Below are positions 40,205-50,200 of a DNA stretch of 64,000 nt, one piece after another (positions within the stretch are counted from its first letter, which is position 1; each line of letters begins with the position of its first letter). Below the pieces are notes generated by a model that was not told where the DNA came from, ran no database searches, and saw only the letters and a list, made by a program, of their open reading frames with translations. The position numbers were made by a program, and so were the translations under genes. The DNA is from Thiodiazotropha sp040506775 (GTDB taxonomy: Bacteria > Pseudomonadota > Gammaproteobacteria > Chromatiales > Chromatiaceae): positions 1-64,000 of the forward strand of contig JBEVWC010000013.1 of NCBI GenBank assembly GCA_040506775.1. Direction: 5' to 3'.

Positions 40205-41044
40205 ATGGGAATTTTCAATCTGCACAGATTCACCAACCCCAACGCAACCCAGGTCGATCGGGGTCCGAAAATATTCGGCATGCGACTGAGTGATAAAACC
40301 GTACTGGATGCCCGCGGCGGTAACGATAAAATCCATGTACATCAGAATTGCGATGGCTCGGTAAAAGTCACGGTCAATGGCAAAGAGGAGTACAACTTCT
40401 CCGCTCAAGAAGCCAAGAACCTGGTCATCCGGGGTGGTAAAGGCAACGACACCATCACCATGTCCGGCCACCAGCTCTACGGTCCCAAAACCCATATCAC
40501 CATCGATGGCGGCAAAGGCAACGATACCATTTACGGTGGCTGTGGCGACGACACCCTGATCGGCGGCAAAGGCAACGACACCATCTACGGAGGTGGCGGC
40601 AATGACACCATCAGTGGCGGTAAGGGTAACGACACCCTGATTGGTGGCTGCGGAGACGACAAGATCGATGGCGGCAATGGCAATGACCGGATTTATGGCG
40701 GCTTCGGAAACGACAGCATCAATGGTGGGAAAGGCGATGACCGGCTCTACGGAATGTTCGGTAACGACACCATTCACGGTGGAAAAGGCAATGACTTCAT
40801 TGATGGGGGCTCAGGAAACGACTGCCTGTACGGAGACAAAGGCAACGACCATCTGCTGGGCGGTCTGGGAAACGACCTGATTCGAGGTGGCCGGGGAAAT
40901 GACACGCTGGTGGGTGGTCCCGGTTGTGACGATCTGAACGGGGGTCGTGGCAGAGACCATCTGAATTACGGAAATGATGGCATGATCAGGATCAGTCCGA
41001 TCGAAATGATCGGCATCCCGCTATGTAACATCTCTGCCCGATAA
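40205..41044 (+). CDS. RTX calcium-binding repeat protein
   Basis: The protein has 279 residues after a strong AAGGAG site. Residues 102-254 are exactly seventeen nonapeptides of the GGxGNDxUx type, which fold into a calcium-filled parallel beta roll. A degenerate lead-in repeat is at 77-85. Residues 1-76 are a small non-repeat domain. There is no N-terminal signal, and the tail (IEMIGIPLCNISAR) is short. RTX proteins normally leave through type I secretion, but no exporter is nearby. Six cysteines (49, 113, 149, 207, 241, 274) are unusual for this family. No enzymatic domain is visible. Confidence 0.9.
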   Translation: MGIFNLHRFTNPNATQVDRGPKIFGMRLSDKTVLDARGGNDKIHVHQNCDGSVKVTVNGKEEYNFSAQEAKNLVIRGGKGNDTITMSGHQLYGPKTHITIDGGKGNDTIYGGCGDDTLIGGKGNDTIYGGGGNDTISGGKGNDTLIGGCGDDKIDGGNGNDRIYGGFGNDSINGGKGDDRLYGMFGNDTIHGGKGNDFIDGGSGNDCLYGDKGNDHLLGGLGNDLIRGGRGNDTLVGGPGCDDLNGGRGRDHLNYGNDGMIRISPIEMIGIPLCNISAR

Positions 41045-41056
41045 CAGAATCCGGCC

Positions 41057-41104
41057 CATTGGATCCGACAGGTTGCGAGTCATTACTCGCTTCCGGATCC
41101 AATG
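41057..41104. terminator. Nested hairpin between convergent RTX and rraA genes
   Basis: CATTGGATCCG (41057-41067) pairs with CGGATCCAATG (41094-41104), and GCGAG/CTCGC (41075-41079, 41086-41090) form an inner stem. No T run follows on either side. It lies 13 bases after the RTX stop and 11 before the end of the facing gene, so it probably ends both transcripts. Confidence 0.6.
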
Positions 41105-41114
41105 CGGGCACTGA

Positions 41115-41609
41115 TCAAGCCGCGGGTTTATCCATCACCACGATGCCATCCTCATCGGCATAGAGCCATTCACCGGGATGAAAGTCAACGCCGTGAAATG
41201 CCAGACTGCCACCCACTTCACCGGCTCCTCGTTTGACACTCTTACGTGGATTCGTTGCCAGGGCCATGACCCCAAGCGGCATCTGTGAAATCTCCCGGGA
41301 ATCCCTGATGCAGCCATGCACGACCACTCCGGCCCAACCATGATCAACCGCCATCTGTGCCAACAGATCACCCAGCAAAGCACATCGCAGTGAGCCACCA
41401 CCATCCACCACAAGCACCCTGCCTGCCCCGGGTTGCTCCAGCTGCTCCCTGACCAGTGAGTTATCTTCAAAACATTTCAGGGTGGCAACCGGGCCATGGA
41501 AGGCTTGATGTCCGCCAAAGTGGCGCAGGCCCGGTTCACAGATCTGTAGCATCTCTTCGTGGATATCATACAGATCCGCAGTTTTCAGTTCGTTCTGACT
41601 CAGGCTCAT
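41115..41609 (-). CDS. RraA-family protein (RNase E inhibitor / aldolase fold)
   Basis: This 164-residue protein matches RraA, with LVVDGGGSLRCALLGDLLAQ near residues 66-85 and VVVHGCIRDSREISQMPLGV following. E. coli RraA binds RNase E and slows RNA decay; close relatives are 4-hydroxy-4-methyl-2-oxoglutarate/oxaloacetate aldolases with the same G-x-R-D pocket. Sequence alone does not separate the two. It lies downstream of aceA on the same strand, past a strong terminator, so it is probably its own unit. Confidence 0.85.
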   Translation of the reverse strand: MSLSQNELKTADLYDIHEEMLQICEPGLRHFGGHQAFHGPVATLKCFEDNSLVREQLEQPGAGRVLVVDGGGSLRCALLGDLLAQMAVDHGWAGVVVHGCIRDSREISQMPLGVMALATNPRKSVKRGAGEVGGSLAFHGVDFHPGEWLYADEDGIVVMDKPAA

Positions 41610-41752
41610 CTAACCACTCCTTAATCGATCACTATCGAAAAGCTTGTGACACAGCCATTCCAGCGGCACAAACTGCCTGTAATACCGTGGTTGTATTCGC
41701 ACAGTGCAGACAATCACTGACACTGAACAACCTGCATTCAACTAAGATAGCG

Positions 41753-41782
41753 CAAAAAAATGGCCGTGCCGAAGCACGGCCA
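41753..41782 (-). terminator. Strong rho-independent terminator after aceA
   Basis: On the minus strand GGCCGTGC and GCACGGCC form an eight-pair stem capped by a TTCG tetraloop, followed by ATTTTTTT. It starts about 30 bases after the aceA stop and should end the aceB-aceA message. Confidence 0.9.
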
Positions 41783-41811
41783 AAGGGCAGAAATCAATCA
41801 AACGGAAAAGA

Positions 41812-43137
41812 TTACATCCCGGCCGCGCTATCGAACTGAGCCTCTTCCGTGGATCCGGTCAGTGCGGTGACCGAAGAGGCACCTCCCTGAATCACGGTTG
41901 TGACATCATCGAAGTAACCGGCACCCACCTCCTGCTGGTGGGACACGAAGGTATAGCCCCGATCCCGAGCTGCGAATTCAGGCTGTTGCACCTTTTCAAC
42001 ATAGTGCTTCATGCCTTCACCGCGGGCATAGTCATAGGCCAGGTCAAACATGTTGAACCACATGTTATGAATACCTGCGAGAGTTATGAACTGGTACTTG
42101 TATCCCATGTCCGAAAGCTCATCCTGGAATCGCGCAATGGTCCTGTCGTCCAGGTTTTTCTTCCAGTTGAACGAGGGAGAGCAGTTATAGGCCAGCAGTT
42201 TGTTGGGATTTTCAGCCAGCACCGCCTGCGCGAACTCACGCGCGAATCCCAAGTCGGGAGTCCCGGTCTCGCACCACACCAGGTCCGCATAGGGGGCGTA
42301 GGCCACACCCCGTGAAATCGCCTGTTCGAGACCGTTCTTCACACGATAGAACCCCTCACCGGTACGTTCGCCCGTGAGGAAGGGTTGATCGTTCGGATCC
42401 ACATCCGAAGTCAGCAGGTTTGCGGCTTCAGAATCGGTGCGCGCCAAAACCAGGGTGGGTACACCCATCACGTCCGCGGCGAGTCTTGCAGCGATGAGTT
42501 TCTGCACCGCCTCCTGGGTGGGCACCAGAACCTTGCCACCCATGTGGCCACACTTCTTCACCGCGGCCAGCTGATCCTCAAAATGCACACCGGCGGCACC
42601 CGCGGTGATCATGTTCTTCATCAGCTCGAAGGCGTTCAGCACACCACCGAAACCGGCCTCCGCATCCGCCACGATCGGCAGAAAATAATCCGTGTAACCC
42701 TCATCACCGGGTTCCAGTCCACGGGACCACTGGATCTCGTCGGCACGTTTGAAGGAGTTGTTGATCCGGCGCACCATGGTGGGTACCGAATCATAGGCGT
42801 ACAGGGACTGATCCGGATACATGGTTTCAGAGGTGTTGCCGTCGGCAGCCACCTGCCAGCCGGACAGATAGATGGCCTCGATGCCCGCTTTGGCCTGCTG
42901 CATGGCCTGACCGCCGGTAATCGCGCCCATGCAGTTCACATAGCCTTTCTTCGCCTCACCGTGTACCAGATTCCAGAGTTTCTCCGCACCCCGCTGGGCG
43001 TAGGTGTATTCCGGCTGAACCGAGCCGCGCAGACGCACCACGTCTTCCGCGGAGTAACCACGCTGCACATCGGTCCAGCGGGGGTTTTCTGCCCAATCCC
43101 GGTTCAGGGCGTCGATCTGTTGTTGTCTTGTCATCAT
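41812..43137 (-). CDS. aceA: Isocitrate lyase
   Basis: This 441-residue protein has the signature KKCGHMGGKVLVPTQEAV near residues 190-207, whose cysteine is the catalytic base. It also has the metal-binding ARTDSEAANLLTSDVD segment. It splits isocitrate into succinate and glyoxylate, competing with Icd. Two ATG codons lie in a row; the second, at 43134, has the better spacing from GGAG. It follows aceB after 25 bases, and a strong terminator ends the pair. Confidence 0.97.
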   Translation of the reverse strand: MMTRQQQIDALNRDWAENPRWTDVQRGYSAEDVVRLRGSVQPEYTYAQRGAEKLWNLVHGEAKKGYVNCMGAITGGQAMQQAKAGIEAIYLSGWQVAADGNTSETMYPDQSLYAYDSVPTMVRRINNSFKRADEIQWSRGLEPGDEGYTDYFLPIVADAEAGFGGVLNAFELMKNMITAGAAGVHFEDQLAAVKKCGHMGGKVLVPTQEAVQKLIAARLAADVMGVPTLVLARTDSEAANLLTSDVDPNDQPFLTGERTGEGFYRVKNGLEQAISRGVAYAPYADLVWCETGTPDLGFAREFAQAVLAENPNKLLAYNCSPSFNWKKNLDDRTIARFQDELSDMGYKYQFITLAGIHNMWFNMFDLAYDYARGEGMKHYVEKVQQPEFAARDRGYTFVSHQQEVGAGYFDDVTTVIQGGASSVTALTGSTEEAQFDSAAGM

Positions 43138-43162
43138 CTTCTCCGTCTCTTTGTGGTATGGC

Positions 43163-44776
43163 TCAGTTGAGCGCTTCGTAAGCAGGCAGTGTCAGGAAGG
43201 TCTCGAACTCATCGTTGGCCACGATCTGCCTAAGTAATTCCGCAGCCTGCTCGTAGTGGCCCGTTTCATAGGCCAGTTCGCCGACCTCTTTGCGAATCAG
43301 GGCGAGTTCGTCCTCAAGCATCTGGTCGAACAGCCGGTAGGTCACCTTGACTCCGGTGTCGAACACCCCTTTGGGGTAGCGAATCCATTGCCAGATCTGG
43401 GAGCGGGCGATCTCAGCCGTGGCGGCATCCTCCATCAGGTGGTGGATCGGCACCGCACCCCGGCCACCCAACCAGGCGGCCATGTATCTCACCGCGGCAC
43501 TGATGTTGTTGTTAAGTCCGGTTTGGGTGATCTCGCCCTGGGGAACCTCCAGCAGATCGCTGGGACGAATCTTCAGGTCAGGATCGATGCGGTGCTGTTG
43601 GTGGGGATTTGGCATGTAGCGGTCGAAAACCGACAACGCCACCGCTACCAGACCGGGATGGGCCACCCAGGTGCCGTCATGGCCGTCCCGCGCTTCCCGC
43701 TCCTTGTCCAGCCGCACCTTCTCCTTCGCCTCGGCATCCGCCTGGGGGTCGTCACGGATCGGTATCTGCGCCGCCATGCCACCCATGGCATGGGCGCCAC
43801 GCCGATGGCAGGTGTTGATCAGCAGCTTCGAATAGGCATGCAGGAAGGGCACGTTCATGGTGACCTGACTGCGATCGGGCAGTACATACCCGGGGTCGGC
43901 ATGGAAACTTTTGATGAAGCTGAAGATGTAATCCCAGCGGCCGCAATTGAGGCCGCAGATCGAGTCCCGCAGTTCGTACAGGATCTCTTCCATTTCGAAG
44001 GCAGCGGTGATGGTCTCGATCAGCACCGTGCACCGGATGGTGCCCTGGGTAAGCCCCAACTGTTCTTCCGCCCATACGAACACCTCACGCCACAACCGCG
44101 CCTCGTGGTAACTCTCCATCTTTGGCAAATAGAAGTAGGGACCGCTACCGAGTTCCAGCAGTGAGCGGGCGTTATGGAACAGGTACAAACCGAAGTCGAA
44201 CAGGGATGCAGAGACCCTCTGCCCATCGACCAGCATGTGCTTCTCTTCGAGGTGCCAGCCCCTGGGACGTACGATCAGGGTCGCCAAACTGTCATTGAGC
44301 CTGTACTCCTTACCCTCTGGCGAGGTGTAGGTCAGGCTGCGATTGACCGCCTCGCGCAGGTTGATCTGCCCTTCCACTGTGGCTACCCAGTCCGGGGAAT
44401 GGGCGTCCTCCAGGTCCGCCATGAAGCAGCGGGCACTGGAATTCAGGGCGTTGATGAGCATCTTGCGATCCACCGGGCCGGTGATTTCCACCCGGCGGTC
44501 CTGAAGATCCGCGGGTGCCGGACGAACTCGCCATTCGGATTGCCGGATGCCGGTGGTCTCTTCCAGAAAGCGGGGTTTCTCACCGGCATTGAAACGCTGC
44601 TGACGTTTTTCACGCTGTTCCAGAAGTTCGCGCCGCAGTGCGCCGAACTGTCGTTCCATTTCTGCCACGAAATGCAAGGCTTCCTGGGTCAGCACCGAAT
44701 GGAACTCCGGCTGCATGGAGCCGGTGATTCGAACCTCCTGCGCGGGATGACGCAGGCTCGATGACGTATTGGACAT
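43163..44776 (-). CDS. aceB: Malate synthase A
   Basis: This 537-residue protein is the usual length of malate synthase A. The acetyl-CoA/glyoxylate site region is visible in IRCTVLIETITAAFEMEEIL and GLNCGRWDYIFSFIKSF, and the C-terminal catalytic segment in EDAATAEIARSQIWQW. It joins glyoxylate and acetyl-CoA to make malate. The ATG follows GAGGAG. It is the first gene of the aceB-aceA pair, with a long AT-rich upstream region carrying an inverted pair of octamers. Growth on acetate, fatty acids or other C2 units is implied. Confidence 0.97.
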   Translation of the reverse strand: MSNTSSSLRHPAQEVRITGSMQPEFHSVLTQEALHFVAEMERQFGALRRELLEQREKRQQRFNAGEKPRFLEETTGIRQSEWRVRPAPADLQDRRVEITGPVDRKMLINALNSSARCFMADLEDAHSPDWVATVEGQINLREAVNRSLTYTSPEGKEYRLNDSLATLIVRPRGWHLEEKHMLVDGQRVSASLFDFGLYLFHNARSLLELGSGPYFYLPKMESYHEARLWREVFVWAEEQLGLTQGTIRCTVLIETITAAFEMEEILYELRDSICGLNCGRWDYIFSFIKSFHADPGYVLPDRSQVTMNVPFLHAYSKLLINTCHRRGAHAMGGMAAQIPIRDDPQADAEAKEKVRLDKEREARDGHDGTWVAHPGLVAVALSVFDRYMPNPHQQHRIDPDLKIRPSDLLEVPQGEITQTGLNNNISAAVRYMAAWLGGRGAVPIHHLMEDAATAEIARSQIWQWIRYPKGVFDTGVKVTYRLFDQMLEDELALIRKEVGELAYETGHYEQAAELLRQIVANDEFETFLTLPAYEALN

Positions 44777-45123
44777 GGTCGTCTATCTCCTCAATCTTTT
44801 GATCTGTCGCACCTCACGGGTGCAACTCCAGAGGTGTGGCCTTGGTGCTGCCTTGCTTTGAGGCAGACTGTTTTTTTGTGCACTGCGTTAAAGCATAGTG
44901 AAAAGATCAAGAATTTTTTCTAAAAAATATCAATAGATAGATTTGATAAAAAAAATAGTGCAGTGCAGAAAAATCAGCTAAACCTTACTAAACAGATCAG
45001 GTTTTTCCTTCAACCAGAGACCTTTGTGCCCCAAAATGATGCATTTACTTCAGCAACAGCCCCTCTACCCCATGCCTTCAAGACCTGAGCATCCCGCGCT
45101 CTCACAGAATCGGGAGGTGGCCG
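44777..45123. other. 347-base divergent control region of aceBA and aceK
   Basis: This gap separates aceB (minus) from aceK (plus). The middle part, about 44880-44970, is AT-rich. Two inverted TGCACTGC octamers bracket it. AceK has a GGGAGGTG ribosome site just before its ATG. No promoter can be placed with certainty. Confidence 0.5.
44879..44967. promoter_or_regulatory. Inverted octamer pair flanking AT-rich segment, glyoxylate operator candidate
   Basis: TGCACTGC at 44879-44886 is repeated in inverse as GCAGTGCA at 44960-44967, with 73 mostly AT bases between. The place between divergent aceB and aceK suggests a shared regulator acting on both, possibly by looping. Confidence 0.4.
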
Positions 45124-46908
45124 ATGCAGGTTGAGAAGGCAAGACAGATCGCCCAATCGATCCTGACCGGATTCGAACGACATTTTTCGTTTTTTCAGGA
45201 GATCAGCAGCTCGGCTAGACAACGCTTCGAGCTGGCAGATTGGCGTGCGGTCCGGGAGGCATCCGCCAAACGGGTCAACTTTTACGACCTGCGGGTCAAG
45301 GAGGCGATACAGAAGCTCAAGGGGAATTTTGACATTGCGACCCTGGACGAGAACCTCTGGCAACGGGTCAAGCAGATCTACGCTGAATTGCTGAAGACCC
45401 ACAGCCGTCCGGAACTCGCCGAAACCTTTTATAACTCAGTGTTCTGCCGGCTGTTCGACCGGCGCTACTATGACAATGACAAGATCTTCATCGAGTCAGA
45501 GGTCGACCGCAACGAGATGGCGCGCCGCTACCGGGTGTACATGTCCTTCCACGTGGCGGACAGCGGACTCAAAGGCTGCATCTGGGATATGCTTTCGGCG
45601 TTCTACTTCTCTCTGCCCTACGAGGATATCCAGCGGGATTGCCAGCGGGTTACCGAGTCACTCATACAGCAGTGTCGATTCGAAAGTCTGCCTGAGGATC
45701 TTCGATTCGACCTGCTCGAGTCCCCGTTCTACCGCAACAAGGCGGCCTACCTGATCGGAAGAATGGTGTACGGTGACCAGATACGGCCGTTCATCATTCC
45801 TCTCATTAACAACGAACAAGGCGCACTCTTGGTCGATACCCTACTGGTTCGATCGCGGGAAGTGGAAGCCGTTTTCAGCTTCGCGCGCGCGTATTTCATG
45901 GCCAAGACCCCGGTACCGGCTGCTACCGTGACATTCCTGCAGAGCATCATGCCCTACAAGACCCTGTCGGAACTCTACATGAGCATCGGCCTGCACAAAC
46001 AGGCAAAGAACGAATTCTACCGGGATCTGTTAGAGCATCTGCAGGAAAGCGATGACCAGTTCGTCACCGCTCCCGGCACCCCGGGACTGGTCATGGAGGT
46101 GTTTACCCTGCCCTCCTTCCCCTATGTGTTCAAGGTGATTCGCGATCATTTTCCGCCGCAGAAGGAAGTCACTCATGACCTGATCAAGGAACGCTACCTG
46201 CAGGTTAAGAAACACGACCGTATCGGGCGCATGGCCGACACCCTGGAGTTCGCAGATGTCGCCCTGCCCCTGGAACGAATCGAGCCATCACTGCTGGCAT
46301 CGATTCAACGCAGCATCCCCTCTCAACTGGAAATCGACGGTGATCACCTGGTGATTCGGCATCTCTACATCGAACGGCGCATGACCCCGCTGAACGTCTA
46401 TCTTCAGGAGTGCAGCGAGACCGAAACCTGGGAAATTCTCGATGACTGGGGTCTGGCACTGAAACAGTTGATGGGCGTGAACATCTTTCCGGGTGACCTG
46501 CTGTTTAAAAACTTCGGAGTGAACTGTCAACACAAAGTGGTGTTCTACGACTACGACGAGATCTCCTATCTCACTGAATGCAATTTTCGCCGTATACCAC
46601 CGCCGCGCAGTTCACTCGACCTGTTTCGAGACGAACCCTGGTACAGCGTCGGTCCGCGAGATGTGTTTCCCGAAGAGTTCATCACCTTCGTGACCACGGA
46701 CCCCAAGTTGCGACAGATTCTCAAAAAACTTCACCCGGATCTGTTCGATGAGGCCACCTGGCGCCTGGCTCAGGAACAGTTGGCACACGGAATTCAAACT
46801 GATGTGTTTCCCTATCCGGAAAAGTTACGTTTTTCCAGCGCGGGTGAAGCCTCCCCGAACTGGCAAGCGGAACCGGGGGATGCCCCGCTTCGTTACGCAC
46901 ACGAGTAA
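45124..46908 (+). CDS. aceK: Isocitrate dehydrogenase kinase/phosphatase
   Basis: This 594-residue protein matches AceK. It has the kinase-like segment FPYVFKVIRDHFPPQKEVTH near residues 337-356, where the Lys binds ATP, and a later VVFYDYDEISYLTECNFRRI metal-binding segment. One active site phosphorylates and dephosphorylates isocitrate dehydrogenase. The target serine is conserved in the Icd at 24024-25280 (Ser115). It is divergent from aceBA rather than downstream of it as in E. coli. A long hairpin follows the stop. Confidence 0.96.
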   Translation: MQVEKARQIAQSILTGFERHFSFFQEISSSARQRFELADWRAVREASAKRVNFYDLRVKEAIQKLKGNFDIATLDENLWQRVKQIYAELLKTHSRPELAETFYNSVFCRLFDRRYYDNDKIFIESEVDRNEMARRYRVYMSFHVADSGLKGCIWDMLSAFYFSLPYEDIQRDCQRVTESLIQQCRFESLPEDLRFDLLESPFYRNKAAYLIGRMVYGDQIRPFIIPLINNEQGALLVDTLLVRSREVEAVFSFARAYFMAKTPVPAATVTFLQSIMPYKTLSELYMSIGLHKQAKNEFYRDLLEHLQESDDQFVTAPGTPGLVMEVFTLPSFPYVFKVIRDHFPPQKEVTHDLIKERYLQVKKHDRIGRMADTLEFADVALPLERIEPSLLASIQRSIPSQLEIDGDHLVIRHLYIERRMTPLNVYLQECSETETWEILDDWGLALKQLMGVNIFPGDLLFKNFGVNCQHKVVFYDYDEISYLTECNFRRIPPPRSSLDLFRDEPWYSVGPRDVFPEEFITFVTTDPKLRQILKKLHPDLFDEATWRLAQEQLAHGIQTDVFPYPEKLRFSSAGEASPNWQAEPGDAPLRYAHE

Positions 46909-47229
46909 TCCAGAGTCCCGCTTAAGTCAGCGGATGATGATTGTTCATCCGCTGACGCCGACAATCGCAATTCAACATCCATACAAATCATGGTTCAGGC
47001 TAATCCGAACCGTGCTCGCCCGGTTGACAAACCATCACCACCTTGAGATTGCCGCATTCATTAAGAAACCGGCACCTGTGGCCGAAACAGTGGTCAGAGG
47101 GTGAATTCAGGCATCCTCCCAAGGTGTATACTCACACCACAGGATTCTCATTCCTGCTTCTGAAAGCAGCATGCGGCAGGCACTTTTACCAACCACACAG
47201 GGTTTCGAGACGAACCCCAGATCTGTCAA
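46909..47229. other. 321-base gap with hairpin after aceK
   Basis: Apart from the hairpin at 46926-46956, no gene or clear promoter is seen. The PAS kinase start at 47230 has no strong ribosome site. Confidence 0.4.
46926..46956 (+). terminator. Hairpin at the aceK 3' end
   Basis: GTCAGCGGATGA and TCATCCGCTGAC form a perfect 12-pair stem with a seven-base loop. It starts 17 bases after the aceK stop and lacks a T run, so it may be a rho-dependent or processing end. Confidence 0.55.
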
Positions 47230-50200
47230 ATGCATACGAGCGAACCGGATCTCTTCAAGTCACTGAACACGGCGATCCTTGATCAGTTGCCGGTGAGTAT
47301 CGCCCTTTTCAACAAGGACATGATGTGTCTGGCCTGCAGCCGTGTTTGGCGCGAAACCTTTGAAATCGCCGATCCGACAATGATCGGGAAATCCTTCTAC
47401 GAGCTATTCCCGGACACGACCCGGTCGTGGAAATCCACTCATCAACGCTGCCTGAACGGCGAAGCCGTTCACATCGACACGGAGCGCCACGAATCGTCCG
47501 ATGGCACAGTCCACTACCTCGACTGGGACATTAACCCCTGGCGTGACGACGCCGGTGCAGTCATGGGTGTCTGCATCATGACTCGGAATGTCACCGATAG
47601 AGTGGAGAAGCAACACCGACTTCGGAATGACGAACTCCGCTGGAAATATGCATTGGAAGGGAGTGGTGACGGTTTGTGGGATTGGAACATGACCACTGAC
47701 GAGGTCTATTTTTCAACCCAGTGGAAGGCGATGCTCGGTTTCAGCGATGACGAGATATCGGGATCGCTGCATGAGTGGGAAAGGCGGGTCCATCCGCAAC
47801 AACTCGAGCGGGTACACGCCGAGATCCAGGCCTACCTTCAAGGCGATACCGAAATTTATCGTAGTGAACACCAGGTACTGTGCAACGACGGCAGCTACAA
47901 ATGGATTCTCGATCGCGGAGTGATCGCCGAACGGGATGCGCACGGAAATCCGATACGGATGATCGGAACTCATACAGACATCGACAGCGGTAAAAAAAGT
48001 ATTGAACAGGCAAGCCTGCTGAGCAACCGCTACACCAGCATGTTTCGGGACCATGATGCCATCATGTTCATGTTCGATGCACAGAGTGGCCGGATCATCG
48101 ATGCCAACACCAGTGCCGAGAGGTTTTATGGCTATTCCCATGATGAGTTTCTGAATCTCTCGATTGATCGGATCAATACCTTGCCGAGCACAGAGATCCG
48201 CAAGCGGATGAAGGCAGCAGCAACCAACCGAACCAACGCCTTTGTATTTCAGCACCGTCTGAAAAACGGGTCTCTTAGAAATGTCGAAGTCCACTCCTCG
48301 CCGATTACCACAGAAAACGGTGTGGTGTTGTACTCCATCATTAAAGACATCACACAGGAGCATGAAAACGAACAACGCCTGCATAAGACCTTGGAACAAC
48401 TCAACCAGGCAAAGAAAATTGCACATTTGGGCGTATGGGAGCATGACCTGATCAGCAACCGGCTTACCTGGTCAGATGAGATCTTCGAGATTTTCGAGTT
48501 GGATAAAAAGGGTTTCAACCCCTCATATGAGACGTTTGTTGAAGTCATTCACCCGGATGATCGGCAACGGGTTCATAATGCCTACCAGCACTCCCTGGAA
48601 ACGCGCAAAGAGTACCGTATTACCCACCGATTGCTGATGCCTGACGGGCGCATCAAGCATGTTCAAGAACAATGCGCAACCGATTTCGATAACAATGGAA
48701 AGCCACTGCGTTCCATAGGTACAGTTTACGACATCACCCAAATTCAAGCGCTTTCCGATACCATGCGCAGGGATAAAGAGCGCTACGAAAATCTGATGAA
48801 GTACTCATCGGACGGCATCATCATCATGGACAGCAGCGGCAAGGTTCAAGAGGTCAACTTAACCCAGGCGCGCATGCTCGGCTATACCCCTGATGAGTTC
48901 CTATCGTTGTCGATTCTCGATTGGGATGCGAAATTCGATCCTGCATCATTGGACGAACTGCTCACCAACATCTCCCACAAGGCCATCAGTTTTGAAACCA
49001 TTCACCGGCGCAAAGACGGTACGACCTATGATGCTGCTGTAACCGCAGTAAGGATCAGGATCGATGATAAAGAGTACCTTTACGCCGCGACCCGGGATAT
49101 CACCGAACAAAAGCGTGCCGAGGATAAGTTTCGAAAACTCCTTGAATTCGCCTCCGATGGAATACACATACTTGATGAGTCCGGCAATCTTGTCTATTAC
49201 AGCCGCTCGTTCGCCGAGATGCTGGGATACGCCTACGAGGACCTGGCCTCATTGAATGTATCCGACTGGGATGCGAGCATTTCCGAAAGCGAACTTCTCA
49301 AAACCGTCAAAACACTCATCCATGAACCCAGTATCTTAGAGACCCGTCACCGGAGAAGGGACGGCAGTTGCTATGATGCGCAGATCAATGCCAAGGGTAT
49401 TGAACTCGATGGCAACCGCTATCTCTATGCCTCGGCGAGAGACATTTCCGTCGAAAAACAACTCGAGCAGGAGATCATCGCCGAACGCAACTTTGTCTCC
49501 ACCATCGTCGACACCGCAAATGCGGTGATTGCGGTCATACGCATGGATGGCGTCATGAGCCGGGTCAATCGTTACGCGGAACAATTCACCGGCTACACCA
49601 AAGAGGAGATCGCCTCGGAACCCTACTTCTGGTCACGCTTTCTCAATCCCCTGATGCGTGACAAGGTTACCGATATCATCGCCAAGGCGCGAAAGGGTGA
49701 AATTGTTTCGAGCTTCCAGAACAGCTGGCTTTCCAAAACCGGCATGGAACGCATGTTCGAGTGGTCCAACACCCTGGTATGTCAGGCGGACGGCAGCATC
49801 GACTACTTAGTCACTATCGGCATCGACATCACTGACAAGGTCGAGGCCCAACTGAAGCTTCTCAATCAGAAAGAGGAGTTCGAAACCATCTTCGAGTACT
49901 CCAAGGACGGCCTTGCCATCCTTGATCAGGAAAGCCGATTCCTGAAATTCAATGATGCCTTTCTGCACATGACAGGCTACGATCGGCAGACCCTGCGCAG
50001 CCTCAGTCTCATCGAACTGAGTACTCCGGATGACATGCAACGAACCCGGGAGGCCTTCAGGGAGGTCAGAAAACATGGCTTCATCACCCATTTCGAAGTC
50101 TCAGGCCAGCGCAAGGACGGCATCCCCATCACCATCAATATGAGCGTGGTGCTGATGCCCGACAGAGTGCGTCTTCTGGTCAGCGCGAAGGACATGACCC

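Noticed and set aside
40205..41044. RTX toxin
   Set aside because: No toxin, lipase or protease domain and no secretion genes; only the repeat array is supported.
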